Positions 1 to 5,490 of a DNA stretch of 6,825 nucleotides are shown in pieces (position 1 is the first letter of the stretch; the number at the start of each line of letters is the position of its first letter). The translations under genes were made by a program, and so were the position numbers. The notes under the pieces were generated by a model. The model was given only the letters and a program-made list of their open reading frames with translations, had not been told where the DNA came from and did not search any database. This stretch comes from Thermoplasmata archaeon M9B1D (GTDB taxonomy: Archaea > Thermoplasmatota > E2 > DHVEG-1). The stretch is from contig MUGC01000062.1 in NCBI GenBank assembly GCA_002900535.1, positions 1-6,825 on the forward strand, written 5' to 3'.

Positions 1-2088
1 AGAATAAATGAAGAATTTCAAATTGGTTCAACAATTATTATTCTTATAAATCAAGAAGGACGTGGTTTTAACAATGTTCGTGACTACGAAATATTAGTCG
101 AGATGGATGAAATTTACAGAGTAATTTTTGAAGATTTAATCACTGAAGGAAAAGATACGGGAATTATTTCTATACAAAGTATAGCAAAATTAATCCGTGA
201 CGAAAATGCTAAACCTCCATCTGTTGAAACTGGTGGTGGTAATAATTGCGATTGTATACCTCAAGATCAGAATGATATCTATGAGTATATGGAAAGACTT
301 TCACTTTCAAATACAAAGGGGATTCTTTATACTAAGGATTATAAAACTGCTGTTATAATAATTCAGCTTGATAATAATGCAGATTATACTGAAATACTTG
401 AAAGAACTAGATCTGCCATTGATAACAGAGGTACAAAGCATGCTAATATGATTATTACTGGAAGTATTGCAATGCAACAAGCTGTTCAGAAACAAAGTAT
501 GAATAATATCGTTATAATATTCCCGATATCAATTGTTCTTATATCTATTGTTTTATTTTTCTTCCATAGAAACTTTAAGGGAATTGTTATTGCTTTCCTA
601 CCTCCTGCATTTGCTCTTGCTCTTACTTTTGGAACCCTTGGAATTGTTTCTCCTGAGTTGACAATAATCTCTGTTGCAATCGTTTCTCTTTTAATGGGGT
701 TGGGTGTAGATTATTCAATTCACCTTATGAATCGTTTTGCAGAAGAAAAAAATATTTCAAATAGTATAGATAGAATTGAAAAAATATTTAAATCCACCGC
801 TAAAGCTGTTTTACTGTCAACTGTTACAACTGTTATTGGTTTTGCTTCGTTAATGATTTCTAGTATGAATCCTATGGTTAGATTTGGTTTTGGATGTGCA
901 ATTGGTATTTTTTATTGTTTTGTATCTGCAATGTTTCTTGTACCATGTTTTTGTTTAATTCTAAGATTTGAAAAAACAGGTAGGATTCCCCGTTGGAATA
1001 AATTTGCTAGTTTTGCTGTCAACAACAGAAAAAGAATTATTCTGATTTCAGTGTTTTTTGCTATCATGTCTGTTATTTTACTCCCTCAAATTCAAACAGA
1101 TGTTAATTATTCTAATTTCGCACCAGAAGGAATAACTGAAGTGGAGGCTTTAGTAGAATATGGTGATAAATTTGGAGGAGGAAGTAACTTTAACGCGATC
1201 ATGATTGAAACCGATCCGTATGGTTTAGAAGATCCTAAGGTAGTTGAAGGTTTATTTAATATGGAGGAACAAATAAGAACAAAAGGTGTTGTGGTATCAT
1301 CTATTTTTGATTCTTTAAAGGAATATAAAGATATAATTGAGAGAAGTACTATCCTTGAATTATTCGCAAATCTTACAGATGCAAACAAAATAATATTTGA
1401 TAGAATAGCTGAAGAAGGACTGGTAAATAGTGATCATTCTAAGACCTTAATTTTAGTTACTTTTCCATTAGGTATGACTATGCAAAAAACAGAGCAGATT
1501 GTAAATGAGATAAACCAAATAGCTGATACTTGGGAATTACCTAATAATGGTCGGGTATCTCGCATAACTGGACAAGATGCAATAAATGTTGCTGTTAACA
1601 ATAAATTATTTGATGAGCAGTCACGTTCAATGATAATAGCATTAATTCTTGTTCTTGCAGCACTTATTGTAATTTTCAACTCATCGATGTATGGATTTTT
1701 AACATTGATACCTGTGTGTTTCGTGCTTATGTGGGAGCCAGGATTTTTAGTTGGAACTAGTATAGCTCTTTCACCAGTTACAATTACAATTGCCTCGATA
1801 ATGATTGGAATAGGAATTGACTATGGTATACATATAACACATAGATTTAGAGAAGAATTAAGTAGAGGTCTTTCAAAAATAGAAGCAACAAAAACTGCGA
1901 TAGAAAAAACAGGGTTATCTCTTTTAGAAGCGGCAATGACAACTGTTTTTGGGATGGCATCAATCTATTTCATTGGGATATCTGCTCTTAGTGAATTTGT
2001 AACAGTTATAATATTTATGACTTCGATGTCATTTATTGCTGCAGCGTTAATTTTACCAATGTTTTATGATAGCAGGTTTGTTAAATAA
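1..2088 (+). CDS. RND-superfamily exporter (HAE3/MMPL-like), 5' end outside window
   Basis: Membrane pump of the archaeal 'predicted exporter of the RND superfamily' group. Substrate is unknown; hydrophobic or lipid-like cargo is usual for the family. The frame is open from base 1, so the Met codon at 103 is internal; 695 residues are visible, and probably only the first helix and a few tens of residues are missing. The layout is a duplicated RND fold: extracellular domain 1 (to about residue 165), helices TM2-TM6 (about 168-320), TM7 (about 345-363), extracellular domain 2 (about 365-540), and TM8-TM12 (about 544-687). Each half has the hallmark TM4-type motif, GLGVDYSIH at 233-241 and GIGIDYGIH at 603-611, whose Asp is expected to carry protons. 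The first extracellular domain has a glycine-rich stretch followed by C83-D-C85, possibly a disulfide or metal ligand. The stop at 2086-2088 lies 2 bases from the stop of the opposing operon. Family assignment is firm; substrate is not. Confidence 0.9.
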   Translation, partial: RINEEFQIGSTIIILINQEGRGFNNVRDYEILVEMDEIYRVIFEDLITEGKDTGIISIQSIAKLIRDENAKPPSVETGGGNNCDCIPQDQNDIYEYMERLSLSNTKGILYTKDYKTAVIIIQLDNNADYTEILERTRSAIDNRGTKHANMIITGSIAMQQAVQKQSMNNIVIIFPISIVLISIVLFFFHRNFKGIVIAFLPPAFALALTFGTLGIVSPELTIISVAIVSLLMGLGVDYSIHLMNRFAEEKNISNSIDRIEKIFKSTAKAVLLSTVTTVIGFASLMISSMNPMVRFGFGCAIGIFYCFVSAMFLVPCFCLILRFEKTGRIPRWNKFASFAVNNRKRIILISVFFAIMSVILLPQIQTDVNYSNFAPEGITEVEALVEYGDKFGGGSNFNAIMIETDPYGLEDPKVVEGLFNMEEQIRTKGVVVSSIFDSLKEYKDIIERSTILELFANLTDANKIIFDRIAEEGLVNSDHSKTLILVTFPLGMTMQKTEQIVNEINQIADTWELPNNGRVSRITGQDAINVAVNNKLFDEQSRSMIIALILVLAALIVIFNSSMYGFLTLIPVCFVLMWEPGFLVGTSIALSPVTITIASIMIGIGIDYGIHITHRFREELSRGLSKIEATKTAIEKTGLSLLEAAMTTVFGMASIYFIGISALSEFVTVIIFMTSMSFIAAALILPMFYDSRFVK

Positions 2089-2090
2089 GT

Positions 2091-2366
2091 TTATTTCCAA
2101 TTTTGATTCTTAATTAATTTTTTAAGAGAGCGTATGAATGGGATATCAAATAAAACATTACCAATTATGATAATTATGCCTAAAACAAGTGTACCAAAAT
2201 ACTCTGGATTACCTTCAACATATCCGCGGTTATACCAATTATAAATGAACAAAAAACCAATAAAAACTGGAAGAACTACTAGAAATGGAGTAAAAAGAAT
2301 TTCGGTTCTAATTACTCTCTTGGTATTACTTTGACTTTTCATATATTCCATATCAACTTCATTCAT
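2091..2366 (-). CDS. small two-helix membrane protein of unknown function
   Basis: A 91-residue protein I do not recognise. It has a polar, charged N-terminus (about 1-22), then two hydrophobic segments at about 24-45 and 59-80 separated by a short polar loop with Tyr, Asn, Gly and Glu, and a basic tail ending in Lys/Asn-rich sequence. This is a hairpin-like inner-membrane topology. A longer in-frame reading would begin at 2426 inside the upstream gene. I chose the ATG at 2366 because GGTGAT, a good match to the archaeal anti-Shine-Dalgarno, sits 6 bases before it, and that site contains the upstream gene's TGA stop. It is the last gene of the rpiA operon, probably translationally coupled to the SEC59-like gene, and may act with it at the membrane; that link is inference from position only. 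Confidence 0.75.
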   Translation of the reverse strand: MNEVDMEYMKSQSNTKRVIRTEILFTPFLVVLPVFIGFLFIYNWYNRGYVEGNPEYFGTLVLGIIIIIGNVLFDIPFIRSLKKLIKNQNWK

Positions 2367-2377
2367 ATTCTTATCAC
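2367..2377 (-). promoter_or_regulatory. ribosome binding site fused to upstream stop codon
   Basis: On the minus strand GGTGAT (about 2373-2378 on the + numbering) contains the TGA stop of the SEC59-like gene and lies 6 bases before the ATG at 2366. The match to the 16S 3' end (complement AGGAGGTGAT) decides the start of the 91-residue protein against the longer reading and predicts that ribosomes finishing the upstream gene re-initiate here. Confidence 0.6.
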
Positions 2378-3096
2378 CAAGGCCAAAGAGCAGGAAAAAT
2401 AATTTCGCTTGGATAACTAAAACCAAGATGTAGAATAGCTAACCAAATAAATGCTAGCAAAACAGCAGGGAGTATCTGAATCATGAAATCATCATCTATC
2501 CACCAGAATTTTTTAACCTCACCTATAAGTGCACCAAACGCACCCACTATACTAACTAATATCATCAAAAAAGGATCTGCTTTATACCAAGAAATAAGGA
2601 AAAATAACATGCAAATTAAAAAACCCATTACATAAACATAACGAATACTAAAACGATATCTAATTTCACCAATGAGTGGATCGCCTAGACAAGCGCAAAG
2701 AATACACGGGACTGCGATAGGTTGAGGGAAAAACCTTAATAGCATTAAAATTGCTAATGCAAAAAAAACATAACTACCGATACGGTTTTTCTCATACATT
2801 CTGAGTCCAAAGAAATGATCGCTGCTAACAAAACCTTTTAAACGCGAAATTTCAAGGATTATTACTATTATCAGTATTATTGGTGGAATCCAAAATTTTA
2901 AAATATTTATCCATTCTTCATTTGGAAGTAGATAGTAAACAAGAAATGATGTTCCAAAAGCATGGAAAACCCGTCGGTACCAATGAGCATCGTATTCCAA
3001 AGAATTAATTTTTTTACGAGCATCTCCTATTTTTTTTTTGGTATTTTTTATTCTTTTTTTAGTATCTTCCAAAATCTTTTCTTTTACTTTTAACAT
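2374..3096 (-). CDS. SEC59/dolichol kinase-like integral membrane protein
   Basis: A 240-residue polytopic membrane protein resembling the SEC59/DGK1/VTE5 group, which use CTP to phosphorylate dolichol, diacylglycerol or phytol, and related cytidylyltransferases. Residues 1-33 form a Lys-rich, probably coiled, cytosolic helix. Then come R41-R-x-x-H45 at the membrane entry, helices from about 65 to 82, E82-x-x-R85, an LR-x-x-E-x-x-x-x-G stretch at about 98-107, helices near 108-122, the GDP motif at 138-140 matching the family's GD-x-x-A signature, and further helices at about 153-170, 175-192 and 206-224. The Asp-rich DDD at 201-203 also fits. I do not see a clear Lys-(Ser/Thr)-x-E-G nucleotide motif, so activity and substrate are uncertain. 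It starts 2 bases after the rpiA stop, with no evident Shine-Dalgarno, so coupling to rpiA is likely. A role in polyprenyl-phosphate or archaeal lipid synthesis is inferred. Confidence 0.7.
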   Translation of the reverse strand: MLKVKEKILEDTKKRIKNTKKKIGDARKKINSLEYDAHWYRRVFHAFGTSFLVYYLLPNEEWINILKFWIPPIILIIVIILEISRLKGFVSSDHFFGLRMYEKNRIGSYVFFALAILMLLRFFPQPIAVPCILCACLGDPLIGEIRYRFSIRYVYVMGFLICMLFFLISWYKADPFLMILVSIVGAFGALIGEVKKFWWIDDDFMIQILPAVLLAFIWLAILHLGFSYPSEIIFPALWPW

Positions 3097-3098
3097 TC

Positions 3099-3794
3099 TT
3101 AAACAACTGTTTTTTCTTTTTCAAGTGTTAATATACCTTGCTGACTACCAACTATTACTTCACTTACAAGGTTTATAAAAAGACCATTTTCAACAACACC
3201 TGGGATACAGTTGATATTTATCTCCATTTGTTCAGGGTTTTCAATGTAATCAAATTCACAATCCAAAATATAGTTACCATTATCAGTAATAAAAGGTTCC
3301 CCTTTCATTATTTCTCTTAGCGCTACATTACATCCAAATGCTTCAAGTGTTTTTTTAGTAGAAGTCCAACCAAACCTAACTACTTCTACTGGTAATGGAA
3401 AGTCAATTCCTAAAGCTTTAACCACTTTAGAATCGTCAACGACAATTATTACTTTTTTAGAGTTATAAGCAATTATTTTTTCTCTTGTAAGAGCACCCCC
3501 TCCACCTTTGATAAGATTTAAGTTTGAATCTACTTCATCTGCGCCATCGATTGTTATATCTATTTCAGGGTGTTCATCAAGAGTAGTAAGTGGAATTTTT
3601 TCTTCTTTTGCAATTCTTTTTGTACGAATTGATGTTGGAATCCCTTGTATTTTAAATCCTTCTTGAATCATTTGGCCGATTTTTCTAAGTGTGTATTCAA
3701 CTGTTGAACCTGTTCCAAGTCCAATTGTCATTCCATCTTCTATGAGTTTTACTGCTTCTTCTCCAGCTTGTTTTTTAAAATCTTCTTTATCCAA
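3099..3794 (-). CDS. rpiA: ribose-5-phosphate isomerase A
   Basis: Cytosolic enzyme that interconverts ribulose 5-phosphate and ribose 5-phosphate, supplying ribose phosphate for nucleotide, histidine and cofactor synthesis. The 231-residue length is normal. Visible motifs are the phosphate-binding loop GLGTGST (25-31), the catalytic DGADEVD (83-89) with D83 and D86, K96 in IKGGGG, and E105 in the TREK segment; all four sit two residues beyond E. coli D81, D84, K94 and E103. The C-terminus has the usual GVVENGLF and SEVIVG blocks. The start is TTG at 3794: a stop lies four codons upstream in frame with no ATG between, the first internal Met (residue 22) would cut into the Rossmann-like core, and AGGTGA sits 4 bases before the TTG. 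It is the first gene of a three-gene leftward operon and is divergent from kptA. The assignment is secure. Confidence 0.97.
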   Translation of the reverse strand: MDKEDFKKQAGEEAVKLIEDGMTIGLGTGSTVEYTLRKIGQMIQEGFKIQGIPTSIRTKRIAKEEKIPLTTLDEHPEIDITIDGADEVDSNLNLIKGGGGALTREKIIAYNSKKVIIVVDDSKVVKALGIDFPLPVEVVRFGWTSTKKTLEAFGCNVALREIMKGEPFITDNGNYILDCEFDYIENPEQMEININCIPGVVENGLFINLVSEVIVGSQQGILTLEKEKTVV

Positions 3795-3798
3795 AAGT

Positions 3799-3804
3799 TC
3801 ACCT
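3799..3804 (-). promoter_or_regulatory. Shine-Dalgarno site that fixes the rpiA TTG start
   Basis: The minus strand reads AGGTGA here, a full match to the anti-Shine-Dalgarno end of archaeal 16S rRNA, 4 bases before TTG at 3794-3792. With a stop codon just upstream in the same frame, it leaves TTG as the only start that keeps the whole enzyme. Confidence 0.7.
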
Positions 3805-3831
3805 TAGACGTGTAATGCTGATATAGTACAA

Positions 3832-3842
3832 AAATTTATACT
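3832..3842. promoter_or_regulatory. shared TATA-box region between rpiA and kptA
   Basis: The short element reads as TATAAATT on the minus strand and as TTTATA on the plus strand. Leftward, a start site about 25 bases away (near 3810) would give an rpiA leader of about 15 bases that just includes its Shine-Dalgarno site. Rightward, a start near 3862-3866 would give a 6-10 base leader for kptA, fitting the lack of a clear ribosome binding site there. The positions are inferred from archaeal TBP spacing; no start site is shown directly. Confidence 0.45.
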
Positions 3843-3871
3843 TGATATTATAATTATGAGCTTGAAGATTT

Positions 3872-4537
3872 ATGTTATCTGAGTGTGAAGAACATGGTTA
3901 TTACCGTGGCGAATCCTGCCCTGTTTGCGGTAAAGAAGGAAAATTTTTGATGAATGAGAGAGAGCTTGAAAGTCTCAGTAGAATTCTTGCAGGTGCTTTA
4001 AGGCATTTCCCAGATAAGCTTGGCTTAATGATGGATGGGAAAGGCTGGGTAGATATCGAAGAATTAATTCATTCAATTGGAGAAGGACGCTCTGGATTTG
4101 ATTGGCTAAGGGCAAAACATATAGAAGCTCTTGCTATGACTGATTCAAGAGGGCGATATCAGATTGATGGAGGTATGGTTAGAGCAACTTATGGTCATAC
4201 GATTGATATTACACCTGATGATCTTCCACTTGCTGATATAGATGAGTTCTTTTATCCTGTAACAGAAGAAGAAGCAGATATAATCATCGAAGGAGGTCTA
4301 CATCCTACTGATAGAAAAAGAGTACATCTAAGTGGTAGTATTGAAAAAGCAATCGAAGCAGGTCATGTTAGAACCGAAAATCCGCAAATTCTTCGAATCG
4401 ATGGTAAGAAAGCTAAAAAGGATGGTATGAAAATCTATCATGCTGGAAAAGATGTCTACATCACTGATGAGATCGATGCGAAATATATCTCTAAAGTTAA
4501 AGAGAAAAAAACTCAGAAAACAAAGAAAAAAGATTAA
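3872..4537 (+). CDS. kptA: RNA 2'-phosphotransferase, archaeal Tpt1/KptA with zinc ribbon
   Basis: Cytosolic enzyme that moves an internal RNA 2'-phosphate to NAD+, releasing nicotinamide and ADP-ribose 1'',2''-cyclic phosphate. In 221 residues it shows an N-terminal zinc-ribbon-like CxxxH-x7-CxxC (C4, H8, C16, C19), typical of archaeal members, then the helical lobe with LSRILAGALRH (catalytic-type R44-H45), GRYQIDGGMVRATYGH (R95 to H109, the RxxxGH signature), and the ADP-ribosyltransferase lobe with the R148-x-x-VHLS block (to 154). The usual YHGT-like motif is altered to FYPVTEEE near 127-134. The C-terminus is a Lys/Thr-rich tail (about 208-221). I chose ATG 3872 because it keeps the zinc ribbon; the Met at residue 27 would remove it. 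There is no strong ribosome binding site, so a near-leaderless mRNA is likely. A tRNA gene follows 35 bases downstream. Family is secure; the physiological substrate in archaea is not settled. Confidence 0.95.
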   Translation: MLSECEEHGYYRGESCPVCGKEGKFLMNERELESLSRILAGALRHFPDKLGLMMDGKGWVDIEELIHSIGEGRSGFDWLRAKHIEALAMTDSRGRYQIDGGMVRATYGHTIDITPDDLPLADIDEFFYPVTEEEADIIIEGGLHPTDRKRVHLSGSIEKAIEAGHVRTENPQILRIDGKKAKKDGMKIYHAGKDVYITDEIDAKYISKVKEKKTQKTKKKD

Positions 4538-4543
4538 TGAATA

Positions 4544-4550
4544 TTTTTTT
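4544..4550 (+). terminator. oligo-T run after kptA, possible terminator
   Basis: Seven consecutive T residues lie 7-13 bases after the kptA stop, with no stable hairpin before them. Archaeal RNA polymerase can terminate on such U-tracts without a stem-loop. The same AT-rich stretch (about 4540-4548) lies near where the box A promoter of the tRNA gene would fall, so it could serve either role or both. Confidence 0.35.
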
Positions 4551-4572
4551 GGTTTAAAGTTTTCTTTATTTT

Positions 4573-4646
4573 GGGCTTGTAGCTCAGCTAGGTAGAGCAA
4601 TCGGCTCTTAACCGATTGGCCTGGGGTTCGAATCCCCACAAGCCCG
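4573..4646 (+). tRNA. tRNA-Lys (anticodon CUU)
   Basis: The 74 bases fold into a complete cloverleaf: a 7-bp acceptor stem (GGGCTTG with CAAGCCC), a 4-bp D stem (GCTC/GAGC) with a 9-base loop, a 5-bp anticodon stem (ATCGG/CCGAT) around the loop CTCTTAA, a 5-base variable region and a 5-bp T stem (TGGGG/CCCCA) with the loop TTCGAAT. Loop positions 34-36 are CTT, so it reads AAG lysine codons. The discriminator is G73, as in archaeal tRNA-Lys, whereas bacterial ones have A. CCA is not encoded and no intron is present. It follows kptA on the same strand, and its 3' end is the probable attachment site for the element whose integrase fragment lies downstream. Confidence 0.97.
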
Positions 4647-4670
4647 TAACACTTTCTCGAAGGGATTTTG

Positions 4671-4708
4671 TTCAAGAGCACCTAAAAACACGGTCTCTTG
4701 AATTTTTT
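4671..4708 (+). terminator. 8-bp hairpin followed by T6, downstream of tRNA-Lys
   Basis: TTCAAGAG (4671-4678) and CTCTTGAA (4695-4702) form a perfect inverted repeat around a 16-base loop, directly followed by six T residues (4703-4708). It lies 25 bases after the tRNA and fits a transcription terminator for the tRNA unit. The rather large loop leaves open a structured small RNA or a leftover recombinase-binding arm of the integrated element. Confidence 0.45.
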
Positions 4709-4815
4709 CACACTTTCCCCACCATTGGTTTTGAGGGTGCGATTAATCCAATCAAAGGGTGCTTGTTTATAATAATCCTTAGTGTCTTTGATGCATCTAA
4801 AACAATATTGTAAAG

Positions 4816-5085
4816 ATGAAAATATCAAAAGGGGGAAAGATGTTTCCAATAACAAGGATAAGGGTTTTTCAAATTATTAGAGAATTAGCAAAAAAAGCAC
4901 AAATTGAAAAAAGTATTCACCCTCATACTTTACGACATTCCTATGCAGTTAATTATCTAATGAAAGGAGGAAACCTTAGAAATCTTCAGCTCAATCTAGG
5001 GCATTCTGATTTGAATATCACTGCTCAATATTTACAGGTTACTGCTCAAGATAGAAAAGATGAATATGAAAAAATAATGGTTTAA
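4816..5085 (+). pseudogene. C-terminal remnant of a tyrosine recombinase (integrase)
   Basis: The 89 residues match only the end of a phage/XerC-D-type tyrosine recombinase. H37-x-x-R40 (in HPHTLRHSYA), H63 in LGHSDLN and the nucleophile Y72 in AQYLQV are all present with normal spacing. Everything earlier is absent: the first catalytic Arg, the beta-hairpin Lys and the whole N-terminal DNA-binding domain. The frame upstream meets a stop at 4798-4800, and no integrase-like sequence appears in any frame between it and the tRNA. With half the active site missing it cannot recombine alone, so it is called a pseudogene, though the remaining frame is intact. It starts 169 bases after tRNA-Lys, the classic setting of an archaeal integrated element; it may be the separated C-terminal part of an SSV-type split integrase or a deletion relic. 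A small expressed protein is not excluded. Confidence 0.8.
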
Positions 5086-5195
5086 AAGAAAAAAAGAGTT
5101 TTGGTTTACAGTATTATTTGGTTTAGTATTTTTTCAAACAATCCAAAAGATTTTCTCAATATGAACGGTTTTGACCTCTCTTAGTCTATCGTAAT
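5086..5195. other. short AT-rich spacer between integrase remnant and arsR operon
   Basis: No coding frame is convincing here. It holds an imperfect 17-base tandem repeat, with TTTGGTTTA starting at 5100 and again at 5117, and a T6 run at 5129-5134 that could stop rightward transcription. It contains no recognisable copy of the tRNA-Lys 3' end, so the distal attachment site of the former element is not in this spacer. Confidence 0.4.
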
Positions 5196-5211
5196 ATTTA
5201 AATATTTAAAT
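5196..5211. promoter_or_regulatory. 16-bp perfect palindrome over the TATA box: probable ArsR operator
   Basis: ATTTAAATATTTAAAT is its own reverse complement over all 16 bases. Its centre is about 24 bases before the ATG at 5228, so the TTTAAATA within it (5197-5204) is placed as a TATA box for a transcript starting at or next to the ATG. ArsR/SmtB repressors are dimers that bind AT-rich palindromes at their own promoter; binding here would compete directly with TBP. The match could be partly chance in such AT-rich DNA, but position and length favour an operator. Confidence 0.55.
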
Positions 5212-5227
5212 TAAATTATACTTATTG

Positions 5228-5485
5228 ATGTCTGAAGTAGAAATATTCAAGGCTTTAGCTGATCCTACAAGATTAAAAATACTTGAATGCATCAAAGATG
5301 AAGAAAAATGTATCTGTGAAGTAATACCCTATACTGGTAAATCTCAACCAAATGTATCTTTACATCTTAAAGTTTTAAAACAAGCAGATTTAGTTAACGA
5401 GCGTAAAGATGGAACCAGAATAATGCTTAGTATTGCTGACAAGAATATTTTTAAACTTATTGACTTAGCTAAAAAATTTAAGTGA
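5228..5485 (+). CDS. ArsR/SmtB-family metal(loid)-responsive repressor
   Basis: An 85-residue winged-helix dimeric repressor. FKALADPTRLKIL (7-19) is the family's opening signature, followed by the sensing helix and the recognition helix region QPNVSLHLKVLKQADLV (about 42-58), then the wing with ERKDGTRIMLSI. C28-I-C30 falls where E. coli-type ArsR has the C-x-C of its As(III) site; the third Cys of that site is absent at its usual place, though C21 lies nearby. This suggests a thiolate-binding soft metal or metalloid as inducer, which is inference. I chose ATG 5228; the TTG one codon upstream adds one residue. There is no Shine-Dalgarno, and the TATA spacing suggests a leaderless transcript. 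The stop region touches the next gene (ATG 5 bases on, or a GTG overlapping by 4), so repressor and permease are co-translated and probably autoregulated. Confidence 0.92.
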   Translation: MSEVEIFKALADPTRLKILECIKDEEKCICEVIPYTGKSQPNVSLHLKVLKQADLVNERKDGTRIMLSIADKNIFKLIDLAKKFK

Positions 5486-5490
5486 ATCAT

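Noticed and set aside
1107..1679. Two minus-strand open frames inside the exporter gene (1107-1388 and 1434-1679)
   Set aside because: They are antisense shadows of a strongly supported coding region, with no ribosome binding site or domain.
103..2088. Exporter starting at the ATG at 103
   Set aside because: The frame is open to base 1 and the residues before 103 (around EFQIGST and a beta-strand-like IIILI) match the start of the RND extracellular domain, so the gene continues beyond the window edge.
2091..2426. Longer 111-residue version of the small membrane protein
   Set aside because: The added 20 residues overlap the SEC59-like gene by 53 bases, and the internal ATG at 2366 has a good Shine-Dalgarno site right before it.
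4328..4681. 117-codon minus-strand open frame across the kptA end and the tRNA
   Set aside because: It is antisense to kptA and the tRNA; the Lys-rich tail of kptA read backwards gives its Phe-rich stretch. It shows no recognisable domain.
4616..4813. 65-codon plus-strand open frame starting inside the tRNA
   Set aside because: It begins with TTG within the tRNA-Lys T-arm region, has no ribosome binding site or domain, and its WGSNP-type start is just translated tRNA sequence. It is also not in frame with the integrase remnant.
4550..5086. TGGTTTAAA occurring both before the tRNA (4550-4558) and at the integrase fragment end (5078-5086), as possible direct repeats flanking an insertion
   Set aside because: Nine AT-rich bases are short enough to recur by chance here, and the matches do not extend or coincide with the tRNA 3' end where an attachment site would be expected.
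5100..5133. Tandem TTTGGTTTA repeats as a start of a CRISPR array or iteron set
   Set aside because: Only two imperfect copies are present, directly adjacent, with no spacers and no further units.
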